A stretch of 39,435 nucleotides of DNA, taken from contig MKRV01000005.1 of assembly GCA_001897995.1 (NCBI GenBank), forward strand, positions 1 to 39,435. Direction: 5' to 3'. Below are positions 25,624-32,805 of this stretch, in pieces; position 1 is the first letter of the stretch, and each line of letters begins with the position of its first letter. The position numbers were made by a program, and so were the translations under genes. Under the pieces are notes generated by a model. The model ran no database searches. It had not been told where the DNA came from and saw nothing but the letters and a program-made list of their open reading frames with translations. The DNA is from Alphaproteobacteria bacterium 65-37 (GTDB lineage: Bacteria > Pseudomonadota > Alphaproteobacteria > Reyranellales > Reyranellaceae).

Positions 25624-25950
25624 GTGCCGGTAGTCGTCATTCATCGCGAAGGCCAGACCCACCAGGGCGAGGTCAAGGACAACAGCAACCTGGTGGTGAT
25701 GGCCGGCATCCGGCAGTTCCCCCATCCGCACCTGCGTTACGGCTGTGGCATGGGGAAGTGCTGCCGCTGCGCCTCGCGCGTCCTCAAGGGCGCCGAGCAC
25801 CTGCCAGAACCCAACTGGAAGGAAAAGAAGCAGTTGGGGCCGCGGCTGGACGAGGGATATCGCCTGATCTGCCAGCTCTGGATCACGCACGATCTCGAGC
25901 TTGAGCAGGACAAGACGCCCCTGACACCGGCCGCCGCGGCCGGTGCCTGA
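25624..25950 (+). CDS. 2Fe-2S ferredoxin (first of two)
   Basis: A 108-residue plant-type 2Fe-2S protein. The cluster cysteines are Cys41-x4-Cys46-x2-Cys49 and Cys83 (LICQ), with an extra Cys47 inside the loop. The GTG start at 25624 begins the ferredoxin fold (PVVVIHREGQ); a longer frame overlaps the HDO gene and lacks similarity. The loop motif RYGCGMGKCCRC departs from the common CRxGxCGxC. It is 25 bp downstream of the oxidase gene, so it is the likely electron donor or a regulator of that enzyme. Confidence 0.88.
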   Translation: MPVVVIHREGQTHQGEVKDNSNLVVMAGIRQFPHPHLRYGCGMGKCCRCASRVLKGAEHLPEPNWKEKKQLGPRLDEGYRLICQLWITHDLELEQDKTPLTPAAAAGA

Positions 25951-25983
25951 CCGTACGACCTGCACCTGCGACATGAGCTGGCG

Positions 25984-26286
25984 ATGTACGTGATCCTGAC
26001 CAGCAAGCCCGGAGAATTCACGACCGAGATCAACGGCGATCTGCGTCCTGTCGAGGCCTACGACTACCTGTTCTACGGCCACCGGAAGGCGCATTTCGTA
26101 ATCGCCGAGCTGCTGGCCGACGGCACGAAGGTCCGCGTCGTCGAGGAGGCCACCAAGATCGTGAACACCGTGCCGACGAAGTTCCTGCCGAAGTTCGAGA
26201 CGGTCGAGAAGGCCTACGACGAACTCAAGCATCTGACGACCTTCGGGCAGATGGGGACCGTCCTGAACAAGGTCGACGCCGGCTGA
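25984..26286 (+). CDS. Unrecognised 100-residue protein between two ferredoxin genes
   Basis: I do not recognise the family. It begins MYVILTSKPGEFTTEI, has no Cys, no signal and no membrane span, and alternates beta-like (FVIAELL, KVRVVEEA) and helical (ETVEKAYDELKHL) segments, suggesting a compact alpha/beta fold. Codon use matches its neighbours. It sits 33 bp after one ferredoxin gene and 9 bp before the next, so it is almost surely co-expressed with the oxidase. A small coupling or substrate-binding subunit is possible, but that is inferred only from position. Confidence 0.8.
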   Translation: MYVILTSKPGEFTTEINGDLRPVEAYDYLFYGHRKAHFVIAELLADGTKVRVVEEATKIVNTVPTKFLPKFETVEKAYDELKHLTTFGQMGTVLNKVDAG

Positions 26287-26295
26287 AGGGGCGCC

Positions 26296-26664
26296 ATGAT
26301 CCAGGTCACTTTCCTCACCAACGCCGCCAAGGTCGTCTCCGCCCCGGAGAACAGCAATCTGCTGCGCGTCTCGTTGCGCGAGCAGGGTGGCATTCCGTTC
26401 AAGTGCGGCGGCGGCCTGTGCGGCACCTGCAGGTGCCGCATCGAACAGGGCCTCGAGCACACCGACGCGGTCAAGCCGAAGGAACGCAAGCATCTCAGCG
26501 AGGAGGACCTGCGCCAGGGCTATCGCATGGCCTGCCAGACATTCCTCAACGGCGACGTCGCAGTCTCCTGGGTGCCGCGCCCCAAGCCTTCGGCACCCTC
26601 GCCTTCCACATCCGCTCCGGCGCACGACGCTTCCGGCACGCCGGGCTCGGAACGGAGTACCTGA
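26296..26664 (+). CDS. 2Fe-2S ferredoxin (second of two) with a Pro/Ser/Ala-rich tail
   Basis: A 122-residue plant-type 2Fe-2S ferredoxin with Cys37-x4-Cys42-x2-Cys45 (KCGGGLCGTCRC) and Cys80 (YRMACQ). After about residue 94 the protein ends in a flexible Pro/Ser/Ala/Thr tail absent from ordinary ferredoxins. The loop is closer to the classical type than in the first ferredoxin, so the two are not simple recent duplicates and may take different electron-transfer steps. Start ATG follows GAAGGGGC; gap to the preceding gene is 9 bp. Confidence 0.9.
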   Translation: MIQVTFLTNAAKVVSAPENSNLLRVSLREQGGIPFKCGGGLCGTCRCRIEQGLEHTDAVKPKERKHLSEEDLRQGYRMACQTFLNGDVAVSWVPRPKPSAPSPSTSAPAHDASGTPGSERST

Positions 26665-26753
26665 CGGCGGCATCGGAAAACCGCCCGGCATGGCAATTCA
26701 CCGGTGTTCGAGTAGAATACGAAGCATACCGCCGGTTTCGGTGGATTTGGACA

Positions 26754-27500
26754 ATGGACGATCAGGCAACGGCAAGACCTCGTTTGGGCGACGACAATCC
26801 GCCGCTTCGCAATCGCGTTACTGTCGAATTGCGCCAGGCCATCCTGGGCGGCCGTCTCAAGCCCGGTGACCGTCTGGTCGAAGAGCGCCTGGCGGAGGAG
26901 TACGGTGTCTCGCGCAACCCCATCCGCGAAGCCATTCGCGTGCTGGCCTCGGAAGGCCTGATCGAGGTCACGGCACGGCGCGGCGCCACTGTCGTCAAGC
27001 TCTCCGAGCAGGAAATACGCGAGACCATCGAGGTGCGGGCGCTGCTCGAGGGCCACAATGCCCGACTGGCCGCCCGCCACCAGGACAAGGACACGATCAA
27101 GCGCATCCAGACCGTGCTCAACAAGGGAACGCGCGCGGTCGCCACGCGGCGCTTCGACCAGCTGCTGGAACTCAATCAGGATTTCCATCGCGAGCTCTAC
27201 GCCGCCGGCCGCAACACCGTGTTGAGCGGCACCGTCGAGCGGTTGCGCGAGCGCACGGCCATGCTGTTCTCGCCGACCGATCCGACACAGCAGGCACGCC
27301 TGTGGGAGGAGCACGCCGCGATCCTGCGCGCCGTGATCGCCGGCGACGAACGCGCCGCCGCCTCGCTGGCGGCCCAGCACGTGATGCGCGCCGGCGCGGA
27401 CTATCTCCTGCGGCTGAACTCGGTCGGCGAAGGCCTGTCGCTGTCGTTCCCGCTCGACGATACTGAACCCAGCAAGCGCAAGGCCAACGGGCGCGAGTAG
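26754..27500 (+). CDS. GntR family transcriptional regulator, FCD domain (FadR/VanR-like)
   Basis: This 248-residue regulator has an N-terminal GntR winged helix (about 18-85: LRQAILGGRLKPGDRL, LAEEYGVSRNPIREAIRVL, EGLIEVTARRGATV). An all-helical FCD effector domain (about 95-225) follows, including LNQDFHRELY, EEHAAILRAV and AAQHVMRAG, the usual acid/His-rich positions for metal or carboxylate binding. It lies 89 bp after the second ferredoxin gene, with a possible TAGAAT -10 box upstream. The TGTATACA sites at 24.7 kb are its most likely targets, so it would be a repressor released by the pathway's substrate. Confidence 0.93.
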   Translation: MDDQATARPRLGDDNPPLRNRVTVELRQAILGGRLKPGDRLVEERLAEEYGVSRNPIREAIRVLASEGLIEVTARRGATVVKLSEQEIRETIEVRALLEGHNARLAARHQDKDTIKRIQTVLNKGTRAVATRRFDQLLELNQDFHRELYAAGRNTVLSGTVERLRERTAMLFSPTDPTQQARLWEEHAAILRAVIAGDERAAASLAAQHVMRAGADYLLRLNSVGEGLSLSFPLDDTEPSKRKANGRE

Positions 27501-27520
27501 TCGTTCGTCATCCTCATGTG

Positions 27521-27718
27521 TCCTCTCCGCCGCGCAGCGGGGGAGAGGAAGGGACCCGTTGCGCAGCAACGGGGAGGTGAGGTGGTGTGGATCACGGAAA
27601 TGGTGTGCAGGCTAAGAGGCGCTTGACCCACCTCACCTACCCCATGCTTCGCATGGGTCCCCTTCCTCTCCCCCCGCTCAAGCGGCTTGGTTACAAGCCG
27701 CGAAGCGGGCGGAGAGGA
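27521..27718. repeat. 198-bp palindromic repeat element (MITE/REP-like)
   Basis: The element is bounded by perfect 11-bp inverted ends (TCCTCTCCGCC at 27521-27531; complement at 27708-27718). Further inward it has an imperfect inverted repeat (GGGAGAGGAAGGG against CCCTTCCTCTCCC; GGTGAGGTGG against CCACCTCACC). Three small hairpins are nested in it: CCCGTTGC/GCAACGGG, CCCATGC/GCATGGG and GCGGCTTG/CAAGCCGC. It has no coding capacity. It fills the gap between the GntR gene and the CoA-transferase operon, and may also act as a terminator for both. No second copy is in the window. Confidence 0.78.
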
Positions 27719-27741
27719 CGAATGAGTGCAAACGCGATAGA

Positions 27742-28851
27742 TCAGCGCCGCCCCAGCACCTCGTCGGTGTGTTCGCCGAGCAGCGGCTCGCGGTAGAGAG
27801 GTTGCGAAGGCTCGTCGCGGAAGCGGACGACGGGAGCGAAGTGCTTGCGGCCCTGGTCGTCGGTCACGATCATGCCGCGCTTGGCGAGGTTGGCGTCGGC
27901 GACGGCCTCGGGCAGCGTGTTGACCGGGCCGTAGCAGATGTCGAGCGTGTCGAGCCAGGCCATCCAGTGGGCCAGCGGTTTCTCGCGAAACGTCGTGGCA
28001 AGATAGTCCATCACCGGCTGCTGATGTGCGCCGGGCCATTCGCAAAGCGACGCCATCTCTGGTTTGCCGAGCGCGCCCAGGAGATTGCGGATGAACTTCA
28101 TCTCCTGACCGGCCAGGACGAGCTGGCGGCCGTCGGAGGTGTCGTAGACGCGATAGAAAGCCGAACCGCCGGTGGTGCGCTGCTGCTTCACGTCGGGATG
28201 CCGGTTCTCGGCAAAAGCCGAGCCTACGACGTTGGCACAGGAGGCCATCAGGGCCTCGTGCATGGAGACATCGATGTAATCGCCGCGGCCCGTGTCCTTA
28301 CGGCGCAGCAGCGCCATCAGCACGCCGCTCAGCGCATGCAGACCGCTCACCAGATCGGCGACGGGAAGGCCGGGAATGGCAGGCCGGCCGTCGTCGCCCA
28401 AGGTCAGACTCAGTACGCCGGTCATGGCTTCGAGCGCAAGATCGTGCGCGGCACGCCCGGGATAGGCGCCATCCTGGCCGAAAGCACTGATCGAGCAGTA
28501 GACGATGCCGGGATTGGCGGCCCGCACCGCCTCGTAGCCGATGCCGAAGCGCGCCGCGACGCCCGGCCGGAAAGACTCGACCAGCACGTCCGCCTCGCGG
28601 GCGAGACGGAAGAGATCGGCCCGCCCCTGCTCGCTCTTGAGGTCGAGCACGACGCTCTTCTTGCCGCGGCCCATGTTGCGGAAGAACACCGAGGTGCGTT
28701 GGTCGGCCGGTCGGATGTGCCGCCCGGGATCGCCCTCGCCCGGTGGCTCGACCTTGATCACCTCCGCGCCATGGTCGGCCAGCGCCGTGGTGAGATAGGG
28801 CCCCGGCAGGAACCAGGAAAGATCGACGACCTTGATGCCTTGAAGTTTCAT
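27742..28851 (-). CDS. CaiB/BaiF (family III) CoA-transferase
   Basis: A 369-residue enzyme that moves CoA between acids through an aspartyl-CoA anhydride. The N-terminal motif KVVDLSWFLPGPYLTTALADHGAEVIKVEPP is diagnostic, KKSVVLDLKSEQGR follows, and the catalytic Asp is probably Asp137 (AAHDLALEA). Its ATG overlaps the stop of the upstream CoA-transferase by four bases (ATGA), so translation is coupled. The two enzymes may form a heteromer or act on two acids of one pathway. Confidence 0.94.
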   Translation of the reverse strand: MKLQGIKVVDLSWFLPGPYLTTALADHGAEVIKVEPPGEGDPGRHIRPADQRTSVFFRNMGRGKKSVVLDLKSEQGRADLFRLAREADVLVESFRPGVAARFGIGYEAVRAANPGIVYCSISAFGQDGAYPGRAAHDLALEAMTGVLSLTLGDDGRPAIPGLPVADLVSGLHALSGVLMALLRRKDTGRGDYIDVSMHEALMASCANVVGSAFAENRHPDVKQQRTTGGSAFYRVYDTSDGRQLVLAGQEMKFIRNLLGALGKPEMASLCEWPGAHQQPVMDYLATTFREKPLAHWMAWLDTLDICYGPVNTLPEAVADANLAKRGMIVTDDQGRKHFAPVVRFRDEPSQPLYREPLLGEHTDEVLGRR

Positions 28852-30002
28852 CGGGCTTTACTCAACAGGGACTCGTTGTCGGCACCGAGCGGCGCGCAGG
28901 CGGCTTGTGCCGGCCGCGCGCCGTCGATGCGCAGGGGATTGGCGAGCACGCGCAGCTCGCCTTTCGCGGGGTGCGGCACAGAAGAAACCATGCCGCTGGC
29001 GCGTGCGAAGCTGCTGTCCAGCGCCTGGTCGAGGCGATGCACGGGTGCCGCCGGCAATATTCCGTTCAGGGCGCCGAGCCACGCCGCCGTCGTGCGGGTG
29101 CGGAAGACCGGATCGAGCGCCTCGGTCAGCGCGGCACGGTTCTTCGCGCGTAGTCCCGGATCGGCGAAGCGCGGATCGGCGACAAGCACATCGCAGCCCA
29201 GCGCCTGGCAGAGCGCCAGCCAGAATTTCTGGGTCATGCACATGATGAAGATCCAGCCATCCGCCGTCGGAAAGGTCTGGACCGGCGCCAGCGACAGATG
29301 GGCGCTGCGTGGCACCCGCGGCGAGACATCACCCTCGTTCAGATACCAGAGACCGGGATAGGTGAGCTGGTGCATGGCGACGTCGTAGAGGCAGGTGTCG
29401 ACGTCGCAGCCCTGCCCCGTGGTGCGGGCCCGCAGCAGGCAGCTCAGCAGCCCGACGATCCCGGTCAGGCCGCTCATGCTGTCGATCAGGGAGACCCCGA
29501 CCCGGGTCGGCGGCCCTTCCGGATCGCCCGTCAGTTCCATCAGGCCGGCCTCGGCCTGCATGAGGAAATCGTAGCCCGGCCAGTCCTTGCGGTCGTTGTC
29601 GCGGCCATAGGCGGAGATGTGCAGGCAGACGATCGACGGCTTGAAGTGCTTCAGGCTGGCATAGTCGAGGCCGAGCCTGGCGGGCTGCGTGCCGCGCATG
29701 TTGTTCACGACGCAATCCGCGCTCTTCACGAGCGCTTCGAAGTGCCGGCGGCCCTCCTCGCCCTTGAGGTCGAGCGTCACGCTCTTCTTGCCGAGATTCC
29801 AGGCCTGGAAATACTCGCTGTCGTCCCGGCCCAGCCTGTGCGGCCCGACCTGGCGCGAGGGATCTCCCTCCGGCGGCTCGATCTTGATCACCTCGGCGCC
29901 GAGCTCGGCCAGGAACATCGTGCCGTAGGGCCCGGCCCCGAACTGCTCCAGGGTCAGGACGCGAATGCCCTCGAGCGGCCGCGTTGTCGCCGTGCCGTTC
30001 AC
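28848..30002 (-). CDS. CaiB/BaiF (family III) CoA-transferase
   Basis: A 384-residue paralogue of the next gene. LEGIRVLTLEQFGAGPYGT and LGAEVIKIEPPEGDPSR mark the family; the catalytic Asp is probably Asp145 (PGYDFLMQA). The GTG at 30002 overlaps the stop of the upstream acyl-CoA dehydrogenase by four bases (GTGA). A GTG eight codons further upstream (30026) is an alternative. It probably activates a carboxylate that the acyl-CoA dehydrogenase of the same operon oxidises. Confidence 0.94.
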   Translation of the reverse strand: MNGTATTRPLEGIRVLTLEQFGAGPYGTMFLAELGAEVIKIEPPEGDPSRQVGPHRLGRDDSEYFQAWNLGKKSVTLDLKGEEGRRHFEALVKSADCVVNNMRGTQPARLGLDYASLKHFKPSIVCLHISAYGRDNDRKDWPGYDFLMQAEAGLMELTGDPEGPPTRVGVSLIDSMSGLTGIVGLLSCLLRARTTGQGCDVDTCLYDVAMHQLTYPGLWYLNEGDVSPRVPRSAHLSLAPVQTFPTADGWIFIMCMTQKFWLALCQALGCDVLVADPRFADPGLRAKNRAALTEALDPVFRTRTTAAWLGALNGILPAAPVHRLDQALDSSFARASGMVSSVPHPAKGELRVLANPLRIDGARPAQAACAPLGADNESLLSKAR

Positions 30003-31156
30003 AGGACGGCGTTCCGCTTGATCCACTGCCGCGCGATGATGATGCGCTGCATCTCGTTGGTGCCCTCACCGATGCAGGTGAGCGGCGCATCGCGATAGAG
30101 GCGCTCGATGTCGTATTCCTTGGAGTAGCCGTAGGCGCCGTGGATGCGCATCGATTCGATGCTATTCTCCAGCGCCGCCTCCGAGGAAAAGTACTTCGCC
30201 ATGCCGGCCTCGAGGTCGCAGCGCTCGTCGCGATCGAAGGCATCGGCGGCATCGAGGGTCAGGAGCCGCGCGGCACGGGCGCGCGTCGCCATCTCGCCCA
30301 GCTTGAGCTGGATCGCCTGATGCTCGCAGATCGGCTTGCCGAAGGTCTTGCGGATCTGGGCGTAGCTGGTGGCGAGCCGCAGCGCGCCCTCGGCAATGCC
30401 GACTCCCCGCGCGGCGACATTGATGCGGCCGAGCTCGAGACCGCCGGCCACCTGGGTGAAACCACGGCCCTCGACCTCGCCGATCAGGTGATCGGCCGGC
30501 AGGCGGTAATCTTCGAAGATCAGCTCGCCCGAATCGATCGACTTGTAGCCGAGCTTCTCGAGCTTGCGGCCGACCCGGAAGCCTGGGCCCTTGGGCGCGA
30601 TGAACAGGCTCATGCCGGAATGGCGCGGGCTCGCCTCCGGATTGGTCTTCACCAGCAGGGCGAAGCACGAGCCTTCGATGCCGTTGGAGATCCAGGTCTT
30701 GGTGCCGTTCAGCACGTAATGATCGCCGTCGCGTCGCGCCGTGAGCCGGATCGCCTGCAGGTCGGTACCGGCGTCAGGCTCGGTGAGCGCAAGGCCGCCA
30801 CGGATCTCGCCGCTCGCCAGTCGGGGCAGCCAGTGGCGCTTCTGCGGCTCGGTGCCGAACTTCTCGATCGCCAGCGCCAGCATCAGGTGGGAGTTGAAGA
30901 TGCCGGTGATCGCCATCCAGACCGAGGAGACGCGCATCACGATCTCGGCGTAGGTGCGCGCCGGCAAGCCGAGGCCGCCATAGTCCGCGCTCACCGTGGC
31001 GCCGAACAGGCCGAGCTCCTTCATCTGTTCCACGATCTCGGCCGGCCATTTGTCGGCGTGATCGAACTCCTTCACGCGCGGCGCCACCTCGCGTTCGATC
31101 CAGCGGTCGATGGTGGCCAGAAGCTGGGCCTCGTCGGCCTTGTCGATGGTGCGCAT
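29999..31156 (-). CDS. Acyl-CoA dehydrogenase
   Basis: A 385-residue flavoprotein of normal length. It has the N-terminal helical domain, ALTEPDAGTDLQAI, LNGTKTWISNG, the RKTFGKPICEHQAIQLKL helix and the C-terminal YGYSKEYDIERLYRDA with GEGTNEMQR. It introduces a double bond into an acyl-CoA and passes electrons to ETF. GGGAGG lies six bases before the ATG. It is the first gene of a three-gene operon with two CoA-transferases, joined by four-base overlaps, and is divergent from a Bug receptor gene. Confidence 0.95.
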   Translation of the reverse strand: MRTIDKADEAQLLATIDRWIEREVAPRVKEFDHADKWPAEIVEQMKELGLFGATVSADYGGLGLPARTYAEIVMRVSSVWMAITGIFNSHLMLALAIEKFGTEPQKRHWLPRLASGEIRGGLALTEPDAGTDLQAIRLTARRDGDHYVLNGTKTWISNGIEGSCFALLVKTNPEASPRHSGMSLFIAPKGPGFRVGRKLEKLGYKSIDSGELIFEDYRLPADHLIGEVEGRGFTQVAGGLELGRINVAARGVGIAEGALRLATSYAQIRKTFGKPICEHQAIQLKLGEMATRARAARLLTLDAADAFDRDERCDLEAGMAKYFSSEAALENSIESMRIHGAYGYSKEYDIERLYRDAPLTCIGEGTNEMQRIIIARQWIKRNAVL

Positions 31157-31226
31157 GCATGTCCTCCCGGCCGGATCATGCCTGACAGGCAAAAGCCGAC
31201 AAGGCCGCCAAATCTCAGACCGAAAC

Positions 31227-31239
31227 GCGTAGCGTACGC
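31227..31239. promoter_or_regulatory. GCGTA-N3-TACGC dyad between divergent genes
   Basis: A 13-bp perfect inverted repeat lies in the 142-bp region between the acyl-CoA dehydrogenase and Bug receptor genes. It is a candidate operator shared by both. No regulator gene is adjacent, and this may be chance. Confidence 0.3.
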
Positions 31240-31298
31240 AAAAGGATATCGGTTCCCTCCGAGGCTGTGGCAGGATCGCCGCCGGAGGAAACATCACA

Positions 31299-32285
31299 AT
31301 GAAAAGACGGCAGTTCTCCCTCTCGCTGGCCGCGCTGCCGGTGGGTTCAGCACTCTGGAGCACGCAAGCGCGAGCCCAGGGCGACGACTGGCCCAACCGC
31401 AGCGTGCGTATCGTCTGCCCGTTCACGCCGGGCGGCTCGCAGGACAACATCGCGCGGCGTCTCACCGCCAAGCTCGGGGAGACGTTTGGCCAATCCTTCG
31501 TGGTCGAGAACCGCACCGGCGCCAGCGGCTCGATCGCCGCCGACAACGTCGCCAAGTCACCGCCCGACGGCTACTCGGTGCTGCTGGGCAACATCGCAAG
31601 CCACGCGCTGGTACCGCATCTCTATGCCCGTCCCGCCTACAATGCCGTGACCGACCTCGAGACCGTGGCCTGGATCGGCACGCAGCCCAACCTGCTATGC
31701 TGCCATCCCAGCTTTCCGCACGACACGCTGCCCAAGCTGATCGCGGCGGCTAAGGCGGAGCCGGGCAAGATCAGCTTCGGTTCGTCGGGCGTCGGCACCT
31801 CGCCCACCCTCACCATGACGCTGTTCAAGCAGAAGACAGGCGCCGACATCACCTTCATCAGCTACCGAGGGGCAGCAGCAGCCGCATCCGACGTGCTGGC
31901 AGGCCATGTGCCGCTGGTGATCTCCAACATCGATTCCCTGATGAGCCAGGTGAATGCCGGCAAGCTGAAGCCGATCGCGACCAGTGGCGCCAAGCGCTCG
32001 CCGGTGACGCCGGAAACGCCGACCTTCGCCGAGCTGGTGTCGCCGGACATCGTGGTCTCCTCCTGGTCGATCTGGGCGGTCCCCAAGGGAACGCCGGCCC
32101 GGATCAAGGACAAGCTCAGGGTGGCGACCGAGCGCGCCCTGGAAACGCCTGACGTCATCGCCAGCATGAAGGCGGGCGGCTTCGAGCCGGGCACCATGAC
32201 GGTCGCCGAGATCGATGCCTATATTCAGACCGAGATCAAACGCTGGGGCGAGGTCATCCGTGCCGCAGGCATCAAGCCGGAGTAA
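31299..32285 (+). CDS. Bug-family tripartite tricarboxylate transporter substrate-binding protein
   Basis: A 328-residue periplasmic receptor with a short signal (MKRRQFSLSLAALPVGSAL, cleavage near ARAQ; the twin Arg suggests Tat) and the Bug start WPNRSVRIVCPFTPGGSQD. Further family blocks are VVENRTGASGSIAADN and PDGYSVLLGN. GGAGGAAA precedes the ATG. It is divergent from the CoA-transferase operon, so it likely supplies that route's acid. It is the third Bug receptor here, again without TctAB. Confidence 0.93.
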   Translation: MKRRQFSLSLAALPVGSALWSTQARAQGDDWPNRSVRIVCPFTPGGSQDNIARRLTAKLGETFGQSFVVENRTGASGSIAADNVAKSPPDGYSVLLGNIASHALVPHLYARPAYNAVTDLETVAWIGTQPNLLCCHPSFPHDTLPKLIAAAKAEPGKISFGSSGVGTSPTLTMTLFKQKTGADITFISYRGAAAAASDVLAGHVPLVISNIDSLMSQVNAGKLKPIATSGAKRSPVTPETPTFAELVSPDIVVSSWSIWAVPKGTPARIKDKLRVATERALETPDVIASMKAGGFEPGTMTVAEIDAYIQTEIKRWGEVIRAAGIKPE

Positions 32286-32805
32286 GCATCACCTGCTTCC
32301 CGACCTCCTGGCGCCCGGGCTCGACCTCGTCTTCTGCGGCACCGCGCCCAGTCCTGCGTCGTTCAAGGCGCGCGCCTACTATGCCAATCCCGGCAACGCC
32401 TTCTGGCCGACCTTGTACGCCGTCGGGCTCACGTCCGAGCGGCTGGCGCCGCTGCGCTTTCCCGAATTGCTGGGTTTCGGCATAGGCCTCACCGACCTCA
32501 ACAAGACCGAGGTCGGTTCCGACCACGAGCTGACGCCCGCAGCGATGGATGCCGGCTCGCTGCACGCCAAGCTGCGGCGCTTCCGCCCCGCCGCCATCGC
32601 CTTCACCAGCAAGAACGCCGCATCGCTCGGCCTCGGCGCAAAGAACCTGGTCTATGGCCGCCAGCCCGATCTGCTGGAGGGCGCGGTGGTCTTCGTGCTC
32701 GCTTCGCCGTCGGGCCGGGCGCGGTCTTTCTGGACGATCGCGCCCTGGCAGGAGGCCGCGTCCTTCGTCGCCGAGCGGCGGCGCGGGCGCGAACGCGCGG
32801 CATGA
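32260..32805 (+). CDS. mug: Mismatch-specific (MUG-like) uracil-DNA glycosylase
   Basis: About 181 residues. The motif GTAPSPASF and the helix NPGNAFWPTLYAVGL match the MUG/TDG active-site region, LGFGIGLTDLN follows, and a C-terminal VFVLASPSGRAR loop carries the usual family position for DNA intercalation. MUG removes uracil and related lesions opposite G. The GTG at 32260 overlaps the receptor gene by 26 bp and is the only conventional start; a rarer CTG at 32291 after GGAG would remove the overlap. Start is uncertain, family is good. The 3' end shares ATGA with the next gene. Confidence 0.82.
   Translation: MPQASSRSKHHLLPDLLAPGLDLVFCGTAPSPASFKARAYYANPGNAFWPTLYAVGLTSERLAPLRFPELLGFGIGLTDLNKTEVGSDHELTPAAMDAGSLHAKLRRFRPAAIAFTSKNAASLGLGAKNLVYGRQPDLLEGAVVFVLASPSGRARSFWTIAPWQEAASFVAERRRGRERAA

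Noticed and set aside
24636..25640. A minus-strand frame extending the permease across the HDO gene (about 848 codons in total)
   Set aside because: The first 335 codons are antisense to the HDO gene and include the divergent promoter; the permease begins at an ATG with a strong ribosome-binding site at 24635.
27521..27718. CRISPR array or phage attachment site at the palindromic repeat
   Set aside because: There are no regularly spaced direct repeats, no spacers, no cas genes and no integrase. The structure is inverted, not tandem.
27769..29361. Open frame of about 530 codons antisense to the CoA-transferases, and a 589-codon frame at 29984-31753
   Set aside because: Both mirror firmly identified enzymes, lack family motifs and have no plausible ribosome-binding site.
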